NCBI RefSeq assembly: GCF_003007715.1
Contig: NZ_PXNO01000027.1
Coordinates: forward strand, 744,001 to 808,000
Length of the DNA: 64,000 bases
Direction: 5' to 3'
Origin: Marinobacter shengliensis
Lineage (GTDB): Bacteria; Pseudomonadota; Gammaproteobacteria; Pseudomonadales; Oleiphilaceae
Part shown: positions 54,299 to 63,069 of the stretch, piece by piece
How the letters are laid out: every line of letters starts with the position of its first letter
Numbering within the stretch: the first letter of the stretch is position 1
Made by a program: the position numbers and the translations under genes
Notes under the pieces: model-generated
Seen by the model: the letters and a program-made list of their open reading frames with translations, nothing else
Databases searched by the model: none
What the model was told of the DNA's origin: nothing

Positions 54299-56558
54299 TG
54301 GGTTCTATCGGGCCGTTTTCATCCTGGGCAAGTACCCGGCCGATAATCGCGGTGTGGGGATAGCCCAGGCCCTTGAGCTCCCTGACACAAGCTTCCGCCA
54401 CCGCTGCGGGCACGCTGGCCAGAAGTCCTCCAGCGGTTTGCGGATCAAAGATCAGGGGATAGCGGGGGTGGTTTACCCAGTCTCCCTGGTCCCGGATACC
54501 CCGGCGCAGCCTTACGTTCGCCGGCTGCAGCGAGCTTAAAATCCCTGCTGCCACGGTTTCTTCCGCACCAGGCAGAATGGGGATGGCGGTGAGGTCCAGC
54601 TCGGCATCGACACCGGAAGGCCTGGTCATTTCCACCAGGTGCCCCAGCAGGCCAAAACCGGTGACATCGGTGCAGGCCCGTGCCCCGTGGCTCAGCAAGC
54701 ACTCAGCAGCAGCTTTATTGGACTGGACCATGGAGGCCAGCGCGGCATCAATCCAGCGCCCCTTGGCAGCCAAACGGGCATGGGCGGCGAACAGGGTGCC
54801 AGTACCAATGGGTTTGGTCAGCAGCAATACATCACCAGCTCGAAGGCCGCCCTTGCTCATGACCTTGTCCGGATCGATAAGGCCATTCACCGCAAACCCA
54901 AGCGCAAGCTCCTTGCCTTCACCGGTATGGCCGCCGACCAGTGCACAACCCGCCTCGTTAAGCACCTCCACCGCGCCAGACATCATCTGGAACACGGTAT
55001 CTTCCACCTTTGATTCGATCCCGTACGGGACAGTCGCCACCGCCGTAGCGCTCTGGGCTTCTGCGCCCATGGCAAATACATCACCCAGGCTGTGATTGGC
55101 GGCTACCTTTCCGAAAATGTAAGGGTCATCAATGAACGCCCGGAAAAAGTCCACGGTATGGACCACCGCCTTACCCGGTGGCACTTTCAACACTGCAGCA
55201 TCATCCGGTGCGTGCAGGCCGATGAGAATGTCGTCGCGCTCAATCGGGCGCAGCTCACCCAGTGCCCTGGACAGTACCGTGCTGCCAACCTTGGCGCCAC
55301 AACCGCCGCAACGCATGGCAACGGCCGATATGGCCTGGGAGGCTTCTTCGGGATTCTGGGCGGCCGAAGTGTCTGGCAGTCTTGCGCTGTCTTCCATGGC
55401 CGGCAGGTCAGTGAATTTCTTCATGAACCGACGGTCAATCCAGTCTTTCCAGCGCCAAACCCAGGCGCCCGAAAACCCGTAATTGCCTTTGGAGGCGACG
55501 GCGAACTGGTCACCGGTGCTGATCAACGCCAGCCAGGTTTTCTGGGGATTGAACGGTCTGGGTGGCTTGCCCAGGGCCATGCGTTTGAGGTTATCCGCCA
55601 AAGGCCGCCCCTGTCGCACCGCAAACACCCCGGCTTTTTCACGGGGGTGGTTCACCACGTTGGCGATGTCGCCGGCCACAAAAATGTGGTCGTCGTTCTC
55701 GGTCTGAAGGGTGTCCCGGGCCCGGATAAACAGGCCGTCGTCAAGATCCAGGCCAGTCGATTCCAGCCAGGCCGGGCCACCGGCCCGGGTTACCCAAAGC
55801 ACTTCGTCGGTTTGCAGTGTCTGGCCGGATTCGGTGGCCAATAGTCCTGCGTCTACCCGGGAAACAGCATCGCCCAGATGCAGTTTTACGCCCCGGCGAA
55901 CCAGTTTGTCCCGGAACACCGCACGGACCTTGGCATTATGGGTGGGCAGAATCTCGTTTGCGGCGTCGAACAGATGAAAGTGCAGTTGGTCCGGGTCTTT
56001 GCCCCGGTTTGCAAGTTCATTGCGCAAGCGGAACTGCATGGCCAGGGTGAGTTCCACCCCGCCGGCACCGGCACCCACAACGGCGATGGTCATGGGGCCA
56101 TCGTGGTTCTCGATGCGTGACAGCAGCGATAGCCATCGGTTGTTGAACCCGGTAATGGGCTTGACCGGTACCGCATGTTCCGCAGCACCGCTGACCTCAG
56201 CAACCCGGGGAGAGGAACCAATGTTGATCGACAGGATATCGTAGGGAACGTTTGGGCGGCCTTTGCAGATGACGCGTTTTGCCGCACGATCAATGCCAGA
56301 CACTTCCGCACGGTAGAACCGGGCACCGGCATACTCTGCCAGCCGGCTCAGATCAATATGCACATCGTCATAGCTGTAATGCCCCGCCACGTAACCGGGA
56401 AGCATGCCGGAATAGGGGGTGTGGGTATCACGGCATATGAGCGTGAGCCGAACGCCGGGGACCGGATTCATGGCGAATCGCTTGAGGACCCCGACGTGGC
56501 TGTGCCCGCCACCTACCAGGACAATGTCCCGTAATACAGGTTGATCGGGTGTTTGCAT
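54282..56558 (-). CDS. selD: FAD-dehydrogenase/selenophosphate synthase fusion
   Basis: A 758-residue two-part enzyme. Residues about 1-400 form an NADH-dehydrogenase-like flavoprotein with VLVGGGHSHVGVL, AVVGAGAGGVELTLA and FVAGDIANV. Residues about 410-758 are SelD, which makes selenophosphate from selenide and ATP; the active site is C417-GGC-GAK with K423, using cysteine rather than selenocysteine. The fusion is a recognised architecture (SelD with TIGR03169 N-terminus); the flavoprotein may reduce a selenium species for the synthase. It starts on the last base of the upstream gene's stop (TGATG), so the two are translationally coupled. Confidence 0.93.
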   Translation of the reverse strand: MQTPDQPVLRDIVLVGGGHSHVGVLKRFAMNPVPGVRLTLICRDTHTPYSGMLPGYVAGHYSYDDVHIDLSRLAEYAGARFYRAEVSGIDRAAKRVICKGRPNVPYDILSINIGSSPRVAEVSGAAEHAVPVKPITGFNNRWLSLLSRIENHDGPMTIAVVGAGAGGVELTLAMQFRLRNELANRGKDPDQLHFHLFDAANEILPTHNAKVRAVFRDKLVRRGVKLHLGDAVSRVDAGLLATESGQTLQTDEVLWVTRAGGPAWLESTGLDLDDGLFIRARDTLQTENDDHIFVAGDIANVVNHPREKAGVFAVRQGRPLADNLKRMALGKPPRPFNPQKTWLALISTGDQFAVASKGNYGFSGAWVWRWKDWIDRRFMKKFTDLPAMEDSARLPDTSAAQNPEEASQAISAVAMRCGGCGAKVGSTVLSRALGELRPIERDDILIGLHAPDDAAVLKVPPGKAVVHTVDFFRAFIDDPYIFGKVAANHSLGDVFAMGAEAQSATAVATVPYGIESKVEDTVFQMMSGAVEVLNEAGCALVGGHTGEGKELALGFAVNGLIDPDKVMSKGGLRAGDVLLLTKPIGTGTLFAAHARLAAKGRWIDAALASMVQSNKAAAECLLSHGARACTDVTGFGLLGHLVEMTRPSGVDAELDLTAIPILPGAEETVAAGILSSLQPANVRLRRGIRDQGDWVNHPRYPLIFDPQTAGGLLASVPAAVAEACVRELKGLGYPHTAIIGRVLAQDENGPIEPITLRD

Positions 56559-57223
56559 CAGATGACTTTCTTGGCTTCTGCAGACAGCTCACTGAACCCT
56601 TTGATGCTCTTGAAGGCTTCCAGTTTCTGTTTATCGGCATCGCTCGGGTTGGCGATCTGGTCGATGGATGTAATGCCGGCATCTTTCATCTTCTTCGCCG
56701 TTGCCGGGCCAATACCCTTGATGCGGGTCAGATCAGACTTGTCCGCCGGCTTGGCGGTTTTGGCTGCTACCGGTTTCTTTGCTGCAGGCTTTTTGGCGGC
56801 GGCAGGCTTGGCCTTGCTGGCAGCCGGTTTTTTAACGGCAGGCTTCTTGGCCGCGGGCTTCGCACTCGTCGCCTTTTTAGCGGCAGTCGTAGCCTTCTTG
56901 GCGGTGGTGTCTGCGGCTTTCTTGACGTCTTTGCCAGATTCCTTGGCTGCAATACCCAGCTTGTCCAGCAATGAGCTCTGCAGTTCGTGGAATTCGTTCA
57001 TCCGGCGTTCGAACTCTTCATTGAAGCGCTTCACTTCGCGCTCACGGAGCTCGTCCATTTCCTTCAGCAGTTTACGAACCGGATCCTGAACCTGATGCTG
57101 CAGGTGGTCGAACTGCTTCAGGGCATCATTGATGAGTGTTTCAATCTGAGCCGTGGTTTTCTCGAACTCTTTGTTCACTTTTTTGACAATCTTATCAACA
57201 CTGGGTTTGGCTTTCTTTGCCAT
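56558..57223 (-). CDS. Three-part protein: coiled coil, Lys/Ala-rich linker, helix-hairpin-helix
   Basis: A 221-residue protein. Residues about 1-95 form a charged helical, phasin-like coiled coil; about 96-160 are a Lys/Ala/Pro-rich tail with AAKK and KPAA repeats, like histone-H1-type bacterial proteins; about 160-221 are a helix-hairpin-helix segment with LTRIKGIGPATAKKMKDAGI. Such tails bind DNA or other polyanions. GGAGA precedes the ATG. The stop overlaps the selD start (TGATG), which couples translation, but no functional tie to selenium is known to me. Confidence 0.75.
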   Translation of the reverse strand: MAKKAKPSVDKIVKKVNKEFEKTTAQIETLINDALKQFDHLQHQVQDPVRKLLKEMDELREREVKRFNEEFERRMNEFHELQSSLLDKLGIAAKESGKDVKKAADTTAKKATTAAKKATSAKPAAKKPAVKKPAASKAKPAAAKKPAAKKPVAAKTAKPADKSDLTRIKGIGPATAKKMKDAGITSIDQIANPSDADKQKLEAFKSIKGFSELSAEAKKVI

Positions 57224-57267
57224 AGGGCGTCTCCTTACAGAGGGGGATAGAACGATGGAACGGTGTA

Positions 57268-57666
57268 TCAGGCCAATTGCCTCATTCCGTTGGTCGTATT
57301 CGAGCTTCGTCTGGATTTGAGGCTTTGCTTCTTCAGAAGCACTTCACGAATACGGCGTAGCTTGTCCGAAAGAGGGGAGTTATCTCCGGATTCAAGTTGA
57401 AAAAAATCAATAGAGTAGAAGAAGTTGCTACAGTGCTTTCTCTTTTCGGTAACCAGTCCGGTAACACCCTCGGCGCGGATCTCTTCAAATGGCATATCCA
57501 TGATGAGGTCGAGTGTGATGGTGTCGCCGGGCTTGAACAGCTTGTCGGTTTTCATCACGCAGCCGTAGCTGTCGAGCTCATAAAGGCGAGCTTCCACGGT
57601 TTCTTTGCGAAACAGGCCGTGGCGTACGCGGAAACGGGCAACAAGATCCGGTAGTTCTTCGTTCAT
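57268..57666 (-). CDS. PilZ-like domain protein
   Basis: A 132-residue protein with a predicted PilZ-type beta barrel (about residues 10-95): RFRVRHGLFRKETVEARLYELDSYGCVMKTDKLFKPGD. The c-di-GMP-binding RxxxR/D-x-S-x-x-G pattern is only partly kept, with a DSYG element, so nucleotide binding is uncertain. The C-terminal tail is basic and helical (KLRRIREVLLKKQ). It stands 44 bp before the coiled-coil gene on the same strand and may be upstream in its transcript. Confidence 0.5.
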   Translation of the reverse strand: MNEELPDLVARFRVRHGLFRKETVEARLYELDSYGCVMKTDKLFKPGDTITLDLIMDMPFEEIRAEGVTGLVTEKRKHCSNFFYSIDFFQLESGDNSPLSDKLRRIREVLLKKQSLKSRRSSNTTNGMRQLA

Positions 57667-57825
57667 GAAATGCTTTCTCTGCCTCTGAGATCAGCCAGAT
57701 TATTTGAGCATAAATTAAACAATAGACGGGCTATTTAATTTTGGCAATGCCATCAGCTGTCTACCGTAACCCTTTCATGGAATAGTTCAACATCCGCCCC
57801 CCGCAAAGGGGGCCAGATGCGGTCT

Positions 57826-59346
57826 TTATCTGGTTTTCAATTCGTACAGATCAACACGACGATCTTTCAGATTGGTGACTGAGCCTTCGTTACGTACCAA
57901 TTTGAGTTTCTCCAGGTCCATATCCGAGAACATGATCATTTCGGTGTTCGGGGTGGTCTCCGCCATCACGGCATCGTGCGGGAATGCGAAGTCAGACGGT
58001 GAGAATACGGAGGATTGCGCGTATTGGACGTCCAGGTTCTCTACCTTGGGCAGGTTGCCGACACTGCCGGTGATCACCACATAACACTCGTTTTCGATGG
58101 CGCGGGCCTGGGCACAATGGCGAACCCGCAAGTAGCCGTTTTTGGTGTCGGTCCAGAAGGGTACACAGATGATGTCCACATCCTGGCTGGCAGCTACACG
58201 CCCGAGCTCCGGAAATTCGATGTCGTAGCAGATCATAATGGCAACCCGGCCGGCATCTGTATCGAATACCTGGAACTTGTCGCCGCCTTCAATAACCCAG
58301 TCGCGGCGTTCATGGGGCGTGATGTGGATCTTGCGTTGCTCGTCCACGCGGCCATCCCGATGGCACAGGTACGACACGTTATAAACCCGGTCGTTCTCGA
58401 TCAGCGGCATGGAGCCGGTGATAATGTTGATGTTGTAACTGACCGCCATTTCCGACATTTCATTGCGGAACTGCTCGGTAAAACCGGCAAGGAAACGAAT
58501 GGCGCGGGTCTGGTCCATCTGGTCGGTCAGGCCCATCAGGGGTGCGTTGAAGAATTCCGGGAACAGGGCAAAGTCACTTTTGTAATCAGACAACGCATCC
58601 ACGAAATACTCAACCTGCTTCAGCACTTCCTCCACTGAGGTGAATTCCCGCATCTGCCATTGCACGGCACCCAGGCGAACCTGGGTTTTCTTTACGTTCA
58701 GCACCGAGGAGGGCGGGGTATACAGGATGTTCCGCCATTCCAGCAGGGTGGCATAACCCAGCGACTTTTCATCTTCCGGAAGATACTTGTGCATCAAACG
58801 GGTTACCTGAAAATCGTTGGACAGCTGGAAGGTGAGAATCGGATCGTAGATCTCTTTGCGGTCGACGCGATGGATGTACTCTTCCGGCGTGTACTGTTCG
58901 GAATACTTGAAGTAATTGGGGATACGCCCGCCTGCGAGAATAGCCCGCAGGTTCATGGAACGGCAAAGTTCCTTGCGGGCTTCATAGAGCCGCCGGCCCA
59001 GGCGGTAGCCCCGGTACTCGGGATGAATAAATACATCCAGGCCATAGAGCGAATCGCCATTGGCGTTGTGCCAGATTTTCTCGTTACGGAGGATCAGGTC
59101 GTCGTAGGCGTGGGGGTTGCTGAAGCGCTCGTACTTAACGCATACGGTCAACGCAACGGCCACCAGGTGCCCGTTGTCTTCAATACAGATCTGACCGTCC
59201 GGGAACTGCTCAACCAACGCCTTGATGGTTTCCTTTGGCCATGCGCCACCGATATCGTCGTAAACCTCGTCCATCAGCTCCTGGAGCTGGCTGTAGTCTT
59301 CAAGCGTCAGGTTTCGCAGATTCAGGTGGAGCTCTTCATGGGCCAT
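57826..59346 (-). CDS. GNAT acetyltransferase fused to carbon-nitrogen hydrolase
   Basis: A 506-residue fusion. The N-terminal part (about 1-200) is a GNAT domain with VFIHPEYRGYRLGRRLYEARKEL as the acetyl-CoA loop region. The C-terminal part (about 210-500) is a nitrilase-superfamily amidohydrolase with the triad Glu (ALFPEFF), Lys (QRKIHITPHE) and Cys (IMICYDIEFPE). The substrate is unknown; the fusion is known from several proteobacteria. The ATG at 59346 has AAAGGAG nine bases upstream and is preferred to an in-frame ATG at 59394 without one. It is divergent from the chemoreceptor. Confidence 0.9.
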   Translation of the reverse strand: MAHEELHLNLRNLTLEDYSQLQELMDEVYDDIGGAWPKETIKALVEQFPDGQICIEDNGHLVAVALTVCVKYERFSNPHAYDDLILRNEKIWHNANGDSLYGLDVFIHPEYRGYRLGRRLYEARKELCRSMNLRAILAGGRIPNYFKYSEQYTPEEYIHRVDRKEIYDPILTFQLSNDFQVTRLMHKYLPEDEKSLGYATLLEWRNILYTPPSSVLNVKKTQVRLGAVQWQMREFTSVEEVLKQVEYFVDALSDYKSDFALFPEFFNAPLMGLTDQMDQTRAIRFLAGFTEQFRNEMSEMAVSYNINIITGSMPLIENDRVYNVSYLCHRDGRVDEQRKIHITPHERRDWVIEGGDKFQVFDTDAGRVAIMICYDIEFPELGRVAASQDVDIICVPFWTDTKNGYLRVRHCAQARAIENECYVVITGSVGNLPKVENLDVQYAQSSVFSPSDFAFPHDAVMAETTPNTEMIMFSDMDLEKLKLVRNEGSVTNLKDRRVDLYELKTR

Positions 59347-59409
59347 CTGGTGTATCTCCTTTGGTTTGGCAGCCTTGGTTGCCTGTAAGTCCATTCTAAC
59401 AAAGAGTTC

Positions 59410-59436
59410 TAAAGACTTCGCTCAAATTGCCGTTAG
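59410..59436 (+). promoter_or_regulatory. Sigma-28 (FliA) promoter of the chemoreceptor
   Basis: TAAAGACT (59410-59417), an 11-bp spacer and GCCGTTAG (59429-59436) match the flagellar consensus TAAAGTTT-N11-GCCGATAA at 12 of 16 positions with exact spacing. The predicted start near 59443 lies about 65 nt before the start codon. Confidence 0.65.
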
Positions 59437-59507
59437 TCAATTAATTCACATCTATAATTGATGAGAAGCTGATTGAAACAACCTCAGTCTTATCGGAGGG
59501 ACTCCCC

Positions 59508-61394
59508 TTGCAATTCTCATTTTCTCAGAAACTGCTCGTTGCCGTAGGTGCTCTCATCATAATGCTGATGGCTGCGTTGACAGTGGCAACGGATATCAGG
59601 CTCAGATCAACGACGGATCGTTATGTTGACGCGCTTATGGCCGACGCGGTAGAGCAGAGTACGTCCAGTATTTCCGATTGGCTCAACACTCGCCTGGACA
59701 TGGCTGAGGCGACGGCCAGCGCCCTTGAGGGCATCCGCACCGACAATATGGCCCGTACCCTGATGGAAGCAATGACGCGCGGCGGCAATATTATGGATGT
59801 CTATGCCGGCACCGAGGACGGCCGGATGCTAATGCGGAGCCCAGAGGTGGAAGCGACACTGCCACCTGACTACGACCCCCGCACCCGCCCCTGGTTCCAG
59901 GGAGCCCAGCGGTTAGGGCGTTCATCATTCACTGAGCCCTATCAGGATGCCAGCACTGGTGCGACCATTATCTCCGCCATGGCCCCGATCAAGTCCGGTT
60001 TATATAAAGGAGCAGCCGGCATGGATATCGGGCTTGGCACGATTGACCGAATGTTGTCGACGATCACCCTGGCCGATACCGGGTTCGCCGCACTGGTAAA
60101 CGAGAAAGGCACTGTGCTCTTCTACCCGGACTCAGAGGTGGTCGGAAACAACATTTCGGACATTATCGGTCAGCGGCCCGCTCTTGATGGCAGCCAGCAT
60201 ACATTTGAGATGGACGGCGCTCGCTGGAGTGTCAGTTTTCATCCGATAGCCGATGCCCGGGCTGTGGAGTGGTACCTGGTGACGTTTGTTAACGAGGACC
60301 TGATCAACGCTCCGATTGTTGAGGCCCGGGTGGGCGGCCTTGTCATTGCCGCTGTGGGTTTGATAGTTGCCCTGGTGGCGCTGTATTTCGGAATACGATT
60401 GCTGATGGTGCCGGTGCGCCGCCTGAACAGTGCGATGTCCAGTATTGCTTCGGGTGACGCAGATCTTACCCGCCGACTGGACGATTCCGCTTCGGACGAG
60501 TTTGGCGCACTGGCGCAAAGTTTTAACCGATTTGTGGAGAACATTCAGCAGGTTGTCCGGGAAGTCAAAGAGGGTAGTGATGACCTGGATGAGAATGTGA
60601 CCGCCTTGCGCAACACCTCCAGTACCAGCCGTTCGAGCGTTGAGAGCCAGCAGAGCGAGATTGACATGATTGCTACGGCCATCAACGAAATGTCTGCTGC
60701 TGCCGGGGAGATTGCCCAGAACGCACAGCAAACAGCGGAAGCGGCTGAGAATGCGGATCAGGAGAGTCGCGAGTCGTTGCTGACGGTGACTGCGTCGAGG
60801 GATGCGGTACAAAAGCTTTCCAATGAGGTTAATGCAGCTGCTGAAGTCATCGACACGCTGGGTAAGGATGTGTCGTCCATCACCACGGTGCTGGAGGTTA
60901 TTCAGGGCATAGCAGAACAGACCAACCTGCTGGCACTGAACGCCGCAATCGAGGCCGCAAGGGCAGGGGAAGCAGGGCGTGGCTTTGCGGTGGTGGCAGA
61001 CGAAGTACGCAACCTGGCCCAGAGGACCCAGTCTTCCACTGAGGAAATCAATAACATGATCGAGCGTCTGCAGAAAGGCGCCGGCGATGCGGTGGAAGTG
61101 ATGAAGGCGTCAACGGCGGTGTCTAACGTCAGTATGGAAAAAGCCCAGGACGCCATGGAATCCCTGAACCGGATTGCCGAGGCCATCACCGCCATCAGCC
61201 AGATGACGTCTCAGATTGCCACAGCGTCTGAGGAGCAAACCTCGGTTACCGAAGAGCTGAATGCCTCCATCACCCGGATTGCGGACCAGGGCCAGGAAGC
61301 AGCCAAAGCCGCCAGTGAAAACGATGTGTACAGCGGGCACATTGAAACCATTGGCAGAACATTGAATGAAAAAGTGACCCGCTTCCGCGTATAG
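59508..61394 (+). CDS. Methyl-accepting chemotaxis protein, dCache amino-acid sensor type
   Basis: A 628-residue transmembrane chemoreceptor. TM1 is about 7-29, followed by a periplasmic dCache domain (about 35-270), TM2 about 276-299, HAMP about 300-352 and a signalling domain with the hairpin-tip core [30 protein letters not shown]. The dCache carries Y122, R127, W129, F130, Y145 and D173, matching the amino-acid-binding motif of dCache_1AA sensors (PctA) except for Tyr-to-Phe at 130. The start is a TTG at 59508 after TCGGAGGG. A sigma-28 promoter lies upstream, as expected for a chemotaxis gene. No CheR-docking pentapeptide is seen at the end. Confidence 0.93.
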   Translation: MQFSFSQKLLVAVGALIIMLMAALTVATDIRLRSTTDRYVDALMADAVEQSTSSISDWLNTRLDMAEATASALEGIRTDNMARTLMEAMTRGGNIMDVYAGTEDGRMLMRSPEVEATLPPDYDPRTRPWFQGAQRLGRSSFTEPYQDASTGATIISAMAPIKSGLYKGAAGMDIGLGTIDRMLSTITLADTGFAALVNEKGTVLFYPDSEVVGNNISDIIGQRPALDGSQHTFEMDGARWSVSFHPIADARAVEWYLVTFVNEDLINAPIVEARVGGLVIAAVGLIVALVALYFGIRLLMVPVRRLNSAMSSIASGDADLTRRLDDSASDEFGALAQSFNRFVENIQQVVREVKEGSDDLDENVTALRNTSSTSRSSVESQQSEIDMIATAINEMSAAAGEIAQNAQQTAEAAENADQESRESLLTVTASRDAVQKLSNEVNAAAEVIDTLGKDVSSITTVLEVIQGIAEQTNLLALNAAIEAARAGEAGRGFAVVADEVRNLAQRTQSSTEEINNMIERLQKGAGDAVEVMKASTAVSNVSMEKAQDAMESLNRIAEAITAISQMTSQIATASEEQTSVTEELNASITRIADQGQEAAKAASENDVYSGHIETIGRTLNEKVTRFRV

Positions 61395-61432
61395 CGGAGG
61401 CTGGCCATGGACGGCCAGCGGGTCATAACCTT

Positions 61433-62365
61433 TCAATCAGGTGAGGCAATCTGGCTCAGATAATCGAGCCGGCGACGCAGGTTTTCCAAAGTGTGCCGCC
61501 CCACATACATGGATTCCTCGCTGAGGTACGGGTTCTCCAGGGTAATCACTTTGCGCTGCTCAAGCCCAAGCTCTGTCACTGCGCGACCGAACCATCGCTT
61601 CAGGTAAACTGCAAAACTGCCATCTTTGATGGCGCGTTCTATTCCCAGCTGTAACCGATGGGCGGCCTCCTGATCATTTGGAGCGACAAAAAGATAGGAT
61701 GGCATGTGGTAGGCGAACAGAATGTTGGGTTCGATGACCAGATCGTCTGCCCGATTGTGTTCAAGGTCAAACAATACTTCACCAACGCCACGGGCAAAGC
61801 ATTCAAAACGTTCATTGCGCAGCATGCCAAACAGGATTTCGTAGCGGGTGTGCGTAACCACCTGCAAGCCGTTGGCCTCGAGAATCGGCGTGTCTGGCCA
61901 GTGAGAGCCCTGGCCAATCCGGATTTTTCTTGAAGTCAGGTCATCTATGTTCTGGATGCCCTCGAACTGGGGCAGGTGCTTTGGTAACACCAGGCACACC
62001 CGAAAGCCCAGCAAGCCGCCGTCTACCGGCAAGGGAATAGGATTGAGAAATTCCTCCCGTTCAGCGGTGGTCGCAACATTGGCAATATCCACCAGCCGGT
62101 TATTATTGTTGGCCAACTCTCGCAGTACCCGGCCCTGGCTCAGTTCCTCACTGCGCACGACCGTGAAGTCGCCGTATTCCGACGTTTTGGCCAGTGCCAG
62201 TTCCACCAGTGACCGGATGGCCGGGTTATCGTAATTCCGGTACCAAAGAATAAAGGTGCGCTTGTCATCCGGTTCGACTGACATGGCTGGAGCGGGCAAG
62301 GACAAACACAGGGCCAGAAGAAACCCCGGTAGATAACGATGAATGAAACGATTTCGTGCAACCAA
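61433..62365 (-). CDS. Orphan periplasmic solute-binding protein
   Basis: A 310-residue exported protein of the family-3-like binding-protein fold, with a signal peptide (about 1-29), ILWYRNYDNPAIRSLVELAL, IRIGQGSHWPDTPILEANGLQVV and a C-terminal ENPYLSEESMYV. No permease or ATPase gene is next to it. It converges with the chemoreceptor, so a role as sensor-linked ligand binder is possible but unproven. The start is a TTG at 62365 with AAGGA nine bases upstream. Confidence 0.75.
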   Translation of the reverse strand: MVARNRFIHRYLPGFLLALCLSLPAPAMSVEPDDKRTFILWYRNYDNPAIRSLVELALAKTSEYGDFTVVRSEELSQGRVLRELANNNNRLVDIANVATTAEREEFLNPIPLPVDGGLLGFRVCLVLPKHLPQFEGIQNIDDLTSRKIRIGQGSHWPDTPILEANGLQVVTHTRYEILFGMLRNERFECFARGVGEVLFDLEHNRADDLVIEPNILFAYHMPSYLFVAPNDQEAAHRLQLGIERAIKDGSFAVYLKRWFGRAVTELGLEQRKVITLENPYLSEESMYVGRHTLENLRRRLDYLSQIASPD

Positions 62366-62514
62366 TGCCTTGTTCCTTAAGTGGCGCGCCCCCTAACTGT
62401 AGAACAGAATCTGTTACTGAAACCGGATAACTTTCAAAAATACTGTAAAAGATTCTTGAAGCACGCGCGTTCGGCTGTAATGATCCCGAAAAACCATTCT
62501 CTGGAGCCCTGAAT

Positions 62515-63069
62515 ATGGCACTCATTGATACACTTATCGGCACCGCTGGCCAGTGGGTAACCGCGAGCGACCCGAAAGCCACGCTTCTGCAGCCTGTTGC
62601 ATGGCTTAAGAAAACCGGCAGCTATGCCACTGTTAACCGCCTGATTGGACTCGCCATTCCATTTGCACCGCGAAACGGCTTCAGTGTCGAAGAGATGCGC
62701 CCCGGTTATGTTCGGGCGAAAATAAAGCTCAAGGGCAACAAGAATCATTTTGGCAGCCTGTACGCCGGTGCCTATTTCCTGGTGGCGGAAATTCCCGGTG
62801 GCGTACTGTCGCTGTTTGACTTGGGGCCTGCCTATACGCCGATCCTCAAGGAGATGACTCTCGAGTTCCTGCAGCCGGCCAATTCGGATGTCACGGTAGA
62901 GTTTTCACTGGCGCCGGAAGCGGTTGCCGCCATTCTGGCGGACGCCGATGCCACCGGCCGGGCGAAGTTCACCCTGGAAGGCAAGCTGAAAGACAAAGAG
63001 GGTAACCACGTGGCCACCTCGCTGGCCCATTACCGGGTGCGCAAGAAGGGTTTCAAGCCTCAGGACTGA
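62515..63069 (+). CDS. DUF4442 hotdog-fold (thioesterase-like) protein
   Basis: A 184-residue protein with a hotdog-fold core (about 55-175): RAKIKLKGNKNHFGSLYAGAYFLVAEIPGG is the central helix region of PaaI-like thioesterases, in the DUF4442 branch. The catalytic acid is not clear. The substrate is unknown, probably an acyl-CoA or related thioester. CTGGAG lies nine bases before the ATG. The last 10 bp overlap the convergent end of recQ. Confidence 0.82.
   Translation: MALIDTLIGTAGQWVTASDPKATLLQPVAWLKKTGSYATVNRLIGLAIPFAPRNGFSVEEMRPGYVRAKIKLKGNKNHFGSLYAGAYFLVAEIPGGVLSLFDLGPAYTPILKEMTLEFLQPANSDVTVEFSLAPEAVAAILADADATGRAKFTLEGKLKDKEGNHVATSLAHYRVRKKGFKPQD

Noticed and set aside
56750-56905. Repetitive stretch that resembles a short tandem repeat array
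   Set aside because: It encodes the Lys/Ala/Pro-rich tail of the gene at 56558-57223. Units are irregular and in frame, so it is low-complexity coding sequence, not CRISPR or a satellite.
61401-61418. CTGGCC/GGCCAG hairpin after the chemoreceptor gene
   Set aside because: No T-run on either strand, so it is not called as an intrinsic terminator.
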